Part shown: in pieces, positions 8,221 through 15,311 of the stretch
Layout of the letters: each line of letters opens with the position of its first letter
Position numbering within the stretch: the first letter of the stretch is position 1
Source of the DNA: an uncultured Oscillospiraceae bacterium
Lineage (GTDB): Bacteria; Bacillota; Clostridia; Oscillospirales; Ruminococcaceae
Reading direction: 5' to 3'
DNA: 64,000 nt
Assembly: GCA_900540595.1 (NCBI GenBank)
Contig: UQGL01000008.1
Span: 1-64,000 of the forward strand
Translations under genes and position numbers: made by a program
The notes under the pieces: generated by a model
The model's input: the letters and a program-made list of their open reading frames with translations, nothing else
The model's database searches: none
What the model was told of the DNA's origin: nothing

Positions 8221-8659
8221 CCCCCGGCACTGAAGCGCCGGGGGCTGCGGGCCGCCAGCCAGCACAGGCCCCTTTATTCCTTTTTGGGGGCCTGCGCTAC
8301 CTGTCATCCCTTGGCCTGTCGGCTGGCCTGGGCGGGGGAAGCGCCATACCACAGCCCCGGCCAAAATGCAAGGGTAAAATGCACGGCCCCGCCTTTATTC
8401 CTTTTGGGCGGGGCCGCCCTTGCATTTTGTCCGTGCCTGCTGCGTCAGGGGGCCCACCCCGAGGGGACGGGCCCCCTTCCTTGGCCTGTCGGGCCTGCGG
8501 GCCCTCGGGCTGGTTTGGCGCGCCGCCAGTCGGATGCGGCCCAGCTTGGCCCCCTGTATGATGGTGGGGCCAAGCTGGGCCGCCTTTTAAAAAGGGGCCG
8601 GGCGCGGCGGGTAGCCCCTGCGGGGCTGTACCCGCCTTGGGGCGCAAGCGCCCGGCCCC
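8221..8659. other. Hairpin-packed non-coding block (single-strand origin or packaging-like)
   Basis: Successive perfect inverted repeats: 8221-8244 (CCCCCGGC), 8265-8293 (CAGGCCCC), a nested pair 8362-8429 (outer CAAAATGCAAGGG, inner CGGCCCCGCC), 8448-8476 (GGGGGCCC), an 18-bp arm pair at 8536-8553/8566-8583, and a 12-bp arm pair at 8594-8605/8648-8659 enclosing another hairpin. Two of the loops share TTTATTCCTTTT. There is no plausible gene in any frame. The density of folding suits a molecule that must be read as single-stranded DNA, or as RNA. The flanking stretches 7500-7890 and 8660-8958 also lack genes but contain further hairpins (7798-7821, 8814-8842). Confidence 0.65.
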
Positions 8660-8958
8660 TTGGCTGGCGGCTGGGGGGCCCTGCGGGGCCGGGGGTGCCT
8701 GCGGGCACGGGCCCCACCTTCAACGGCTGCTGTCCCCTATTGCCCTGTTGGGACCCCCATTGTAGCACGGCGTCAAGGGTCTGCGCGCGGCGTTCACGCC
8801 CTGCCACTCACCCAGCGGGGGCCATATACGCAAGCCCCCGCTTCTTCTCCTGCTGCCGCGCTCCGCCGAGCCGTGCCTCTAATTCTGTGTGGGCCCGGCC
8901 CTTGACTGTGCCGTGCTTCTTAGGCACTGCCCAACAGGGCAGAAAGGGGCACAACACC

Positions 8959-9219
8959 ATGTATATCACAGGTAACGCAGCAGTCGCCACCGCAGTAGCA
9001 AACTACCGCCGTTCCCTCGCACTCGCCAGCATGGCCATGGCAAACTACCAAGTTCTACTCAACTACGCCAGTGACCACAAGCGCCTACCCCCGGAGCGTC
9101 TCCGGGCTACATGGCGCGGCTGCATCACACTGCGCAATCAGCTGCAAGCTAACGCAGACGCCGCCCTCGCTGTCGGGGGCATCACATGGGAAGAACACCA
9201 AGCCGCCTACCGCATATAA
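8959..9219 (+). CDS. Small hypothetical protein of the element (86 aa)
   Basis: The start at 8959 is preceded by AGAAAGGGGC. The product is 86 aa, Ala-rich and helical (residues 5-55 without breaks), with no membrane segment and a charged middle (HKRLPPERLRATWRG). It is the only rightward gene of the element and converges on the recombinase gene. A perfect 11-bp hairpin separates the two stops. I do not recognise the family. A DNA-binding or structural role for the mobile element is possible, but nothing in the sequence decides it. Confidence 0.6.
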   Translation: MYITGNAAVATAVANYRRSLALASMAMANYQVLLNYASDHKRLPPERLRATWRGCITLRNQLQANADAALAVGGITWEEHQAAYRI

Positions 9220-9224
9220 CAGCA

Positions 9225-9250
9225 AGGGCGGCCCCCTCCGGGGCCGCCCT
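9225..9250. terminator. Convergent hairpin between the 86-aa gene and the recombinase
   Basis: Perfect 11-bp stem AGGGCGGCCCC / GGGGCCGCCCT with a CTCC loop, midway between two converging stops. It has no T tract on either side, so termination efficiency is uncertain. Confidence 0.6.
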
Positions 9251-9252
9251 GT

Positions 9253-9804
9253 CTATGTTGATTTTCTCCCAAGAGCGCGGAGCTCGTCCGCGTTGAGCTG
9301 GTCGCTCAACGCGTATACCAATGTCGTTGCCATGTGCGCCGGGTCGTGGTTCAGCTTGCGCCGCACATCGTCAAGGGAGCCTGTGCGGCGATACTCGCCC
9401 ACGGCGTACACCTTGCGCGCGCTGTGTGGGCTGACCGTTGCACCCTTGGGCACGGAGCCGCCCCGCTGGAAGAACGCCGCACAGCGCACGGTATCCTTCC
9501 ACACGGCCTGCCGCGTTCTGTGCTTGCGCCAGTCGGTGCGGCCCTCGAATACATACAGCCGCCCGGCCTGCTCCAACAACCGTAACTGCAACTTAGCCGG
9601 TAGGTACACCCGCCGAGTTTTCCCGGTCTTGCTTTCCCGGACGGTAAAGCGTTGCCGCTTCACCTGCTCCGTTGTCAGCTTCAACACATCCCCGACCCGC
9701 AAGCCCGTGGCAAGCATCACCTCAAAAACAAGCCGATTTGTCGGCTGCAATGCCGCCAGTACAAGCCCCAGCGCCGTGGGCTCCACATAGCTGCTACGGC
9801 TCAT
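9253..9804 (-). CDS. Catalytic-domain-only tyrosine recombinase
   Basis: A 183-aa phage-integrase/Xer-type protein. All catalytic residues are visible: Arg36 (GLRVGD), a Lys in the beta-hairpin (Lys59 or Lys62), His127-x-x-Arg130 (HSARKVYA), His153 (LNHDP) and Tyr164 (TTLVYAL). Family members usually have about 300 aa with an N-terminal core-binding domain, which is absent here. No remnant of it lies upstream, since the initiator gene overlaps this start by about 11 bp. The enzyme presumably recombines the 11-6-11 sites at the element ends, perhaps together with host Xer proteins supplying the missing DNA grip. It is the last gene of the leftward operon, translationally coupled to Rep. Confidence 0.85.
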   Translation of the reverse strand: MSRSSYVEPTALGLVLAALQPTNRLVFEVMLATGLRVGDVLKLTTEQVKRQRFTVRESKTGKTRRVYLPAKLQLRLLEQAGRLYVFEGRTDWRKHRTRQAVWKDTVRCAAFFQRGGSVPKGATVSPHSARKVYAVGEYRRTGSLDDVRRKLNHDPAHMATTLVYALSDQLNADELRALGRKST

Positions 9805-10804
9805 TCTCCACCCCCTTTACATTCCGGTTTTTGTCAACTCGTTCAATCGGCCAGCACTCGAGCGGCTGAAACTCCGGGTCTACTCCCTGCCACTCCCACA
9901 GCGGCAGCGCCGCAGGGTCGTGGGGGTCTGGGGCCTGCGCGTACTGCGCTACACCGGCCAGAACCCGCGCATAAGCCCGGGGGTCGAACTCCACACGATA
10001 ACGGCACTTTTCCAACAAACCCGCAAAGCGTGCCCGCTTGCGCCTACCCAACTCGTTCAACCTGTCAGGCGAATCCAGCAGCGTGGCAAAAATAAAACGG
10101 TCTGTGTCGTTCAGTGCGGCAATTTCGGCATCCCCCTGCACATCGGCCATACGGTAGACGGTGGGCCACAGGGCCGCCACCTGATGGGGCCCCGCTAACC
10201 CTTCCACGGTAATCTCTAACCGCGTCAGCGGGCTTGCAAGCCCGCTCTCCGCTTGCTTGTTGTACAGCTTGCAGCGGCCCGGCTTGTTCCTCTCTCCGAG
10301 ATACTGCGTTCTGTCGGCCTTGCTTCTCATGACTTCTTCATACAGCCGCGCATCCTTGCGCAGGCTGTACCACTCGCGCGGCTCCGGCCAGTCGCAGGCC
10401 AAGTCCCACTGCTTCACCTCGCAGCCCTCGCGCAACTTGGCACGGCTCCACAGCTGGCGCAGCAGCCACAGCAACGACCGTTCACCCCCGACCTTGTTTG
10501 GGTTGAACTCCAGCTTGGCCGTATCGCTCGGCCTGCTCTTGCCGTAAGCTACCATACCAACCCCGAGCCAGTAGCTCAACTTCCCATCGGCCCCACACTT
10601 CACGCTAAACTGATTCCGATAGGTCCCGAACTTCCTACTCTCCCAATGGTCGTACTCAAACCAGCCTTGCCGGGCCATCTGGTCAAGCAGCTTTTGGCCC
10701 TCTCCGAACCGCAGGCGGTACACCAGCTGCACCTTGTCACAGCTGTAGACCCCGCCCGTCTTTTCCTCGACTGGCCTTTTGTATTTTATTTTTTCTTGGC
10801 TCAT
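9794..10804 (-). CDS. Rolling-circle replication initiator (Rep_trans / RstA-like)
   Basis: A 336-aa protein with the signature order of the Rep_trans family (pT181 RepC, MobT of Tn916-like elements, CTX-phage RstA): KLEFNPNKVGG, WDLACDWPEP, YLGERNKPGRCKLYNKQAE and LTRLEITVEG. The LYNKQAE block is the probable site of the nicking tyrosine. It would nick one strand at the origin and recruit host helicase and polymerase. The ATG at 10804 was chosen; a TTG three codons upstream is possible. The start has no good ribosome site and abuts two inverted repeats, hinting at translational or origin-linked control. It overlaps the recombinase gene. A relaxase (MobT-like) role cannot be excluded. Confidence 0.8.
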   Translation of the reverse strand: MSQEKIKYKRPVEEKTGGVYSCDKVQLVYRLRFGEGQKLLDQMARQGWFEYDHWESRKFGTYRNQFSVKCGADGKLSYWLGVGMVAYGKSRPSDTAKLEFNPNKVGGERSLLWLLRQLWSRAKLREGCEVKQWDLACDWPEPREWYSLRKDARLYEEVMRSKADRTQYLGERNKPGRCKLYNKQAESGLASPLTRLEITVEGLAGPHQVAALWPTVYRMADVQGDAEIAALNDTDRFIFATLLDSPDRLNELGRRKRARFAGLLEKCRYRVEFDPRAYARVLAGVAQYAQAPDPHDPAALPLWEWQGVDPEFQPLECWPIERVDKNRNVKGVENEP

Positions 10805-10852
10805 TGTGTACAAATGTACACAACATTCGCCCTATTAGATATAGGGCGAATG
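10804..10852. other. Tandem inverted repeats before rep: candidate double-strand origin
   Basis: Two abutting palindromes: TTGTGTACA-AA-TGTACACAA (10804-10823), and 12-bp arms starting CATTCGCCC around the 5-nt loop TAGAT (10824-10852). Rolling-circle replicons of this family carry their nick site and Rep-binding hairpins next to rep. The position also allows an autoregulatory operator. Confidence 0.55.
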
Positions 10853-10856
10853 CCGG

Positions 10857-11090
10857 TTACTTTACCAGCCCCAGCCGCATCTTGCCGTCACGCTCCACAA
10901 GGCCGAGCCGCACGACCTCGCCCGCCGCGTGGGGCTTGCTGCTGTAGATATAACCTATATGGCCCTTGGCATCGGCCATATACAACCGATACATGGTAGT
11001 ATCAGGCTGCCCGCCCTTGCCCCCGAATACTTCTTCCGTCACCGCAATCAACGGCACTTCCACCACGGGCACAAACTCCACCTTCGACAT
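10857..11090 (-). CDS. Small hypothetical protein of the rep operon (77 aa)
   Basis: The start at 11090 overlaps the upstream stop (TGATG); a GTG one codon earlier is equally placed behind GGGGGCGAG. The protein is beta-rich, with a central YRLYMADAKGHIGYIYSS block and a basic C-terminus (ERDGKMRLGLVK). Size, position just before the initiator, and a likely small beta-barrel fit an ssDNA-binding or Rep-accessory role such as those next to filamentous-phage initiators. This is positional inference only; no family motif is recognised. Confidence 0.6.
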   Translation of the reverse strand: MSKVEFVPVVEVPLIAVTEEVFGGKGGQPDTTMYRLYMADAKGHIGYIYSSKPHAAGEVVRLGLVERDGKMRLGLVK

Positions 11091-11311
11091 CACAGCTCGC
11101 CCCCTTCCCGAATCGCGTCAGACAGGTAGTTTTTTGCATAAATCAACCGCATCTCCACAGGGTCAAGCCATGTAGCGACAACTTCACTACCGCATGCCTT
11201 GCAATCCTTCACGCCATCCAGCGCCAGAACGACAAACTCCAATGCCTTCCCCACGGCCTGCCGCTGACTGCGCGCCCGCTTGGGCAACATCTGCTCGTTG
11301 TACTTTTCCAT
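11090..11311 (-). CDS. Small hypothetical protein, first gene of the rep operon (73 aa)
   Basis: The start at 11311 has the ribosome site AAAGAGG. The N-terminal half is strongly basic (LPKRARSQRQAVGK), followed by a helix and a CKACG pair that could hold a metal or form a disulfide, then an acidic C-terminus. It could be a DNA-binding regulator of the element. It overlaps the next gene. Transcription would start in the attachment repeats and pass a leader terminator about 26 bp upstream of the start codon. Confidence 0.6.
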   Translation of the reverse strand: MEKYNEQMLPKRARSQRQAVGKALEFVVLALDGVKDCKACGSEVVATWLDPVEMRLIYAKNYLSDAIREGGEL

Positions 11312-11336
11312 TTTTTACCTCTTTCCCGGAGGCACC

Positions 11337-11373
11337 AAAAAAGGGCCCCCGATGTTACTATCATCGGGAACCC
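11337..11373 (-). terminator. Leader terminator (attenuator) of the rep-int operon
   Basis: On the minus strand GGG-TT-CCCGATG pairs with CATCGGG-GG-CCC around a 7-nt loop, followed by TTTTTT. It lies between the predicted start of transcription (near 11391) and the first gene. An alternative pairing of TTCCCG with the CGGGAA just before the ribosome site could act as anti-terminator. Confidence 0.75.
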
Positions 11374-11383
11374 TCACCCGCAC

Positions 11384-11445
11384 TTCGCTAAATTTAAATT
11401 GTAGCGAATAACAAGTCTTCGCTAAATTGATTGATTTAGCGAAAT
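11384..11445. other. attR with double repeat, containing the rep-int promoter
   Basis: Proper site: TTCGCTAAA (11418-11426), 8-bp centre TTGATTGA, then TTTAGCGAAAT (11435-11445). A second inverted pair TTCGCTA/TAGCGAA lies at 11384-11408. On the minus strand TTTAGC (11421-11426), a 17-bp spacer and TACAAT (11398-11403) form a promoter, so the -35 lies inside a recombinase arm and the -10 between the second pair. The centre is 8 bp here against 6 bp at the left end. Confidence 0.65.
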
Positions 11446-11452
11446 TGCATAA

Positions 11453-11570
11453 TCAAAGAAAGGTCAGTTTTCCTACGCCATCAGGACTTTCGGTAGCAGT
11501 ATCAATATCAGCTAAAGTCAGGCGGCATGTCATCTGTACCGTCTGACGATCGAAATCCTCCCTACTTGAA
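11453..11570 (-). pseudogene. Possible 3' gene remnant next to attR
   Basis: The minus strand encodes about 35-40 residues ending at the TGA at 11453-11455 (for example DRQTVQMTCRLTLADIDTATE), with no start and no upstream continuation that looks coding. It may be the tail of a gene lost before or during element insertion. Family unknown. Confidence 0.3.
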
Positions 11571-11591
11571 TATTTAAAGTGTTGACTGCTC

Positions 11592-11620
11592 TTGTGCCGG
11601 ATTGGCTTTTATTGTATAAT
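11592..11620 (+). promoter_or_regulatory. Promoter of the anion permease gene
   Basis: TTGTGC (11592-11597), a 17-bp spacer and TATAAT (11615-11620). Its place argues for the downstream ATG at 11705 and against the longer in-frame extension, whose start would precede the promoter. Confidence 0.7.
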
Positions 11621-11704
11621 AATGTGACCAATTTCAAGCATTGGTTTGCTGTCGTCTGCGGCACAGCATTTGAAATTGAAATTTACGGAAAAGAGCTTCC
11701 TGCC

Positions 11705-12826
11705 ATGGCGATAAAACGCGTTTTTCAAAAAGAGCCTGTTCTAAGCATTGCTGCCTGTCTGGCTTTGGTTTCATCCTGCTTCGTTCTTCCGGATGCAGAA
11801 TATCTTGGTTATATTGATTTTCGCACGCTTGCGATCCTGTTCTCACTCATGACCGTCATGGCCGGGCTGCGGGGGCAGGGCGTTTTCGATCGGCTTGGGC
11901 ACGCGCTGCTGTCCCATACCCGCACAACGCTTCAGCTGACCGCTGTTCTGGTGGGGCTGTGCTTTTTCTCAAGCATGGTGATCACCAATGATGTATCGCT
12001 GCTTACCTTTGTTCCGTTCACATTTGTCGTTGTAAACAGCTTGGATGCTGCCGTTCGGGATAAGCTGCTGCTTCCCATCGTCTGCATGCAGACGATAGCC
12101 GCAAACCTCGGCAGTATGCTAACACCTCTTGGCAATCCGCAAAACCTGTACCTGTATGGGAAAAGCGGAATGGATATGGGTTCTTTTGTTTTGCTGATGC
12201 TCCCCTACTCCATCCTGTCGCTGGCACTTCTTACGCTATGGGCGGCGGGGCTGTGCCGCTGTGGCGCAAAGATCTCCATGGCTCATTCTTCGGCTGCTGC
12301 AAGCCCGAACAAGGCACTATTATCGCTGTACAGTATTTTATTCGTGCTCTGTTTGTTGGTGGTACTGCGTGTTCTGCCCTATGGCATCGCGTTTGCTGCG
12401 GTTCTGGCCTGTGTGCTTTTGGCAGACCGGAACACATTATGCCGTGTGGACTATTCGCTGATCCTCACTTTTGTTGCGCTCTTTATCTTTATTGGCAATC
12501 TGGGGCGTTTTGCCGCCTTTTCCGGATGGCTGCAGCATATTCTTACCGGCCACGAGGTATGGGTTTCTGTGCTTGCCTCACAGGTAACCAGCAATGTGCC
12601 TGCGGCGATCCTGCTTTCGGGATTTACAGAGAATATCCGATCCCTGATCATCGGCACAAATCTTGGCGGCCTTGGCACGCTGATTGCCTCAATGGCCAGC
12701 CTGATCTCGTATCGTGAAATTGCAAGGGAGTTGCCGTTACAAAAAGGCCGGTATTTTGCGTTGTTCACAGTTTCCAACATCCTGTTTCTGACAGTTCTTA
12801 TGGGCGCGTGGGCGTTGGCCGGGTAA
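11705..12826 (+). CDS. ArsB/NhaD (ion transporter) superfamily permease
   Basis: A 373-aa membrane protein with about ten helices. The two halves carry the superfamily pattern: FFSSMVITNDVSLLTFVPF and NLGSMLTPLGNPQNLYLY in the first, SQVTSNVPAAILLSGF and GTNLGGLGTLIASMASLIS in the second. The NPQN and SNVPA hairpins are the substrate/ion sites in citrate, arsenite and Na+/H+ members, so it is a secondary transporter of an anion or cation; the substrate is not predictable. A single-gene unit with its own promoter; a long hairpin follows. No arsenic-resistance genes are adjacent. Confidence 0.85.
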   Translation: MAIKRVFQKEPVLSIAACLALVSSCFVLPDAEYLGYIDFRTLAILFSLMTVMAGLRGQGVFDRLGHALLSHTRTTLQLTAVLVGLCFFSSMVITNDVSLLTFVPFTFVVVNSLDAAVRDKLLLPIVCMQTIAANLGSMLTPLGNPQNLYLYGKSGMDMGSFVLLMLPYSILSLALLTLWAAGLCRCGAKISMAHSSAAASPNKALLSLYSILFVLCLLVVLRVLPYGIAFAAVLACVLLADRNTLCRVDYSLILTFVALFIFIGNLGRFAAFSGWLQHILTGHEVWVSVLASQVTSNVPAAILLSGFTENIRSLIIGTNLGGLGTLIASMASLISYREIARELPLQKGRYFALFTVSNILFLTVLMGAWALAG

Positions 12827-12830
12827 AAAC

Positions 12831-12890
12831 ATCACCGCACAATTCTAAACACAGCCGCAGCGGCTCTTAGAATTGTGTGGTGATTCTTTT
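12831..12890 (+). terminator. Long terminator hairpin, probably a derivative of the MITE-like repeat
   Basis: 18-bp arms (12831-12848 and 12867-12884, one G-T type mismatch) followed by TCTTTT. The arm core CACCGCACAATTC is the terminal sequence of the 236-bp repeat at 45967, which suggests that a short copy now acts as terminator. The rest up to 13036 holds no gene. Confidence 0.7.
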
Positions 12891-13036
12891 ATAAGCAATT
12901 TGGATTACGGAATAGCTGTTTGGGCTAACGAATCAGTGCACTAAACTCCGCAAATTTTCTACGATGTCTCTTGCGATACATATGTCATGTAGTATGCCGC
13001 GCCCACAAAACTTTATATCCCATTATGCCGCATCTT

Positions 13037-13723
13037 TCATGGGGCATATTCTCTGCTCAATAGCCACTGAAGTCCTGTCGCTGTTCGCTGTACCACATCT
13101 TTAAAGTGATTGCCGGGATTTAATTGGAAGGTCGTATCTATTCCCTGCTCGTGGTAATATCTTTCGATGGATTCGGTATTCTGCTGAACACATCTTAGAA
13201 GCGAATTCTGGGTGCGGCACTCTCGGTCGCCCAGCGAAAAGAAGATATCGGCAGGTTTTTTCACGGGTGTACGGGAAACGACATACTCTTTAATTCCCGG
13301 AAACCACAGCGAGCCGGAGACACTCGCAACTCGCGAAAAGGCGTCCGTCTGATAAATAGAATACAGTGCAAACAGTCCGGCCAGTGAATATCCCGCAATT
13401 CCCCGCCAGGCGGGGGTCCCCTGCAACAGACTTTCTGCTTTCGGTATAATTTGGTTTATCAGAAGGTGCAGGTACTCATCGGCTCCGCTGGTATATGATG
13501 CACCATTTTTGAATATGGGCGGAATATCCCATGGCACCATATCATGATTCCATTCCAGCTTACTGACTGCAACCAGCGAAAAATCCTGACAGCCGATGTC
13601 TGCCAAATACTGAAAAATCTGCTCTCCCTCGCGCCCATAGGTATTCAGATAAATCACCGGCTTGTTCGGCACGGCACTTTCGAATACATCTACTCTTTTT
13701 TGCTCTACCGAAAAAGAATTCAT
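13037..13723 (-). CDS. Enterochelin-esterase-like alpha/beta hydrolase
   Basis: A 228-aa cytoplasmic serine hydrolase of the esterase D/IroE type. The nucleophile elbow is GYSLAG (Ser113), the catalytic His lies in PGNHFKD near the C-terminus, and the acid is probably within SLGDRE. The start at 13723 follows GGGGAGG; an in-frame ATG upstream has no ribosome site. The lack of a signal peptide points to hydrolysis of an imported ester, such as a siderophore or acyl-sugar, but no siderophore genes are nearby. A promoter lies upstream. Confidence 0.8.
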   Translation of the reverse strand: MNSFSVEQKRVDVFESAVPNKPVIYLNTYGREGEQIFQYLADIGCQDFSLVAVSKLEWNHDMVPWDIPPIFKNGASYTSGADEYLHLLINQIIPKAESLLQGTPAWRGIAGYSLAGLFALYSIYQTDAFSRVASVSGSLWFPGIKEYVVSRTPVKKPADIFFSLGDRECRTQNSLLRCVQQNTESIERYYHEQGIDTTFQLNPGNHFKDVVQRTATGLQWLLSREYAP

Positions 13724-13838
13724 TCTGCCGCCTCCCCACCATTGGCGAATGCTCCGCAAGCTGCGCGGGTCAGAATCTCCTGCACCTGTGCCGAGCGACT
13801 TATATTCACCACTGGTACCACCATACTTTTGTGCCTAT

Positions 13839-13867
13839 ATCGTATTCGAAATCAGCACAAAAGTCAA
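13839..13867 (-). promoter_or_regulatory. Promoter of the esterase gene
   Basis: On the minus strand TTGACT (13862-13867), a 17-bp spacer and TACGAT (13839-13844). Confidence 0.6.
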
Positions 13868-13931
13868 CTTTTGCCTTGGTCTGCCGGGAATCCGGCAATG
13901 GACAGATACGCCCGCGCAGGATTTCAGGGGA

Positions 13932-15311
13932 TCAATCCGAGAACGCCAGCGGCGTAAAGTCTGTGCTGCCTGCCAGCAAGTCGTCCAGCGCTATGACGCC
14001 GTAGACATCCCAGCTTGTCGGATGGGTGTAGAGTGTGCCGTCCTTTTCCACGCCCCGCACGGTGCCGTTCTTGGTGTCGTAAGCGACCAGCACGCGGTCG
14101 CCCTGAGCATCCAGAATCCGGATGTTCTGCACATCCTTGCCCTGTATATAGCGCTGCTGTGTCAGCTCTGTCTTGACGCCGTTGCGGCAGAAATACTGGC
14201 GGGTCGTGTTGTCTCCCGTGCCGTTTCCGTTTTCATCGCGGCCGCACTCGTCTACCCACACCAGCCAGCCATCGGCAAAGCCGGTCAGGGAGTAGTAGCA
14301 CTCCCACCCTGCGCGGGTTGTGGGAAAGCCGTCTGCCACGGGGGTAAAGCTATCTGCTGCCGCGTCCAGATAACCAACCTCCCCGCTCTGGTAGTTGTAG
14401 TTGGCAAGGCCGCTGCGGCTGCCCTCGGTCAGGATATGGTAGTCGTTTCGGTAGCTGATCAGGTCGCGCTTTTCCATGCCGTCCCCGGTCACAAACACAG
14501 TGCCCGCATCGCGCTCATAGCGCTGCTGCGGTGTACAGCTCCCATCGGCCAGATCCACTGTGCAAATCTGTATAGCCTTGGTCAGCGCATCGTTCGACTG
14601 TATCATCTTGGCAAAGGTCATCTGTTGACCGCCTACTTCCAACAGCGTGTACATTTCGGGGGCATACTCCCCTGTCCCATCGGCCAGATCATCCCATCTG
14701 CAGACCTTCTGCGGCTGCCCGCCTGCTTTATCCACAGCCCACAGCGTCTGGCGGCGGTTATCATCGGTCAGCACACTGTAATAGAGGTTCGCATCATCCA
14801 CAGCCACGCCGCGCCCCACTACGGACAAACCTGGCTCCACCTCCGCCAACAAAATCCGCTCCGTGTGGTCGGAATTGATTCTTTCCCAGCGATAATAGCT
14901 GGTTTCATCGTTATAATAAAACGCCAACAGATACACTTCGTCCCCGTCGCCGTAGCAGAGCGTCACATTGCCGTCACTCCACGCGGGGCAGGTGTCGCTG
15001 TCATGGGCGCAGCCGGGCAGGTTGCAGACAGGGCGCGCATCACCGGTCTGCTCGTCGATGGCATAGATCAGCGCACGACCCATCGTGTCGGTGTAGTTGA
15101 TTTCCCAGTCGTTGAACGCCTGATAATACACGCCGTCCGCAGCGGCAGTCAACAGCCGCAGGGCACCGCTGCCGATGCTTTGCGGCTGCTCGGCGGGGGA
15201 CGCTGTGGCTTCCGTGGCCGCAGTCGGTGTCGGCGTGCTGTCCGCTGCGGCTTGTCCGCAGGCTGTCAGGGCCAGCGCCAGCGCGGCAGTGATAGCAAGA
15301 TATTTCTTCAT
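13932..15311 (-). CDS. Lipoprotein with C-X4-C-X-H-X4-C motif (paralogue B)
   Basis: A 459-aa lipoprotein: lipobox ending at Cys18, a Thr/Ala/Pro linker to about residue 48, then a beta-rich domain. Residues Cys96, Cys101, His103 and Cys108 form C-X4-C-X-H-X4-C, repeated exactly in the paralogue at 17533-18882. Both also end in a matching YGxI-x3-DxLAGS block. The motif could bind a metal or make disulfides on the cell surface. It is the last gene of the operon that includes a histidine kinase, overlapping the upstream gene by 4 bp (ATGA). It probably feeds a signal to, or is an output of, that kinase. Function unknown. Confidence 0.75.
   Translation of the reverse strand: MKKYLAITAALALALTACGQAAADSTPTPTAATEATASPAEQPQSIGSGALRLLTAAADGVYYQAFNDWEINYTDTMGRALIYAIDEQTGDARPVCNLPGCAHDSDTCPAWSDGNVTLCYGDGDEVYLLAFYYNDETSYYRWERINSDHTERILLAEVEPGLSVVGRGVAVDDANLYYSVLTDDNRRQTLWAVDKAGGQPQKVCRWDDLADGTGEYAPEMYTLLEVGGQQMTFAKMIQSNDALTKAIQICTVDLADGSCTPQQRYERDAGTVFVTGDGMEKRDLISYRNDYHILTEGSRSGLANYNYQSGEVGYLDAAADSFTPVADGFPTTRAGWECYYSLTGFADGWLVWVDECGRDENGNGTGDNTTRQYFCRNGVKTELTQQRYIQGKDVQNIRILDAQGDRVLVAYDTKNGTVRGVEKDGTLYTHPTSWDVYGVIALDDLLAGSTDFTPLAFSD

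Larger units (their letters stand above)
7472..11445. mobile_element. Integrated rolling-circle element of about 3.95 kb (IMEX-like)
   Basis: A self-contained unit bounded by related inverted-repeat sites that share the 16-bp direct repeat ATTGATTTAGCGAAAT (7484-7499 and 11430-11445, period 3946 bp). Inside are a leftward operon of 73-aa protein, 77-aa protein, Rep_trans-like initiator and tyrosine recombinase, one rightward 86-aa gene, a short promoter-to-terminator RNA, and about 1 kb of hairpin-rich non-coding DNA. Base composition is visibly GC-richer than the flanks at 7560-8960. There is no relaxase other than the Rep itself, no Zot-like ATPase and no recognisable coat protein. It therefore looks like an integrated replicon or satellite rather than a complete filamentous prophage. 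Confidence 0.75.

Noticed and set aside
8221..8659. CRISPR array or tandem repeat
   Set aside because: The repeats are inverted, of different sequence and length, with no unit-spacer periodicity. No other CRISPR-like pattern was seen in the window.
7472..11445. Complete filamentous (inovirus) prophage
   Set aside because: Initiator and dif-like sites fit, but no Zot/pI-type ATPase and no small hydrophobic coat-protein gene could be found.
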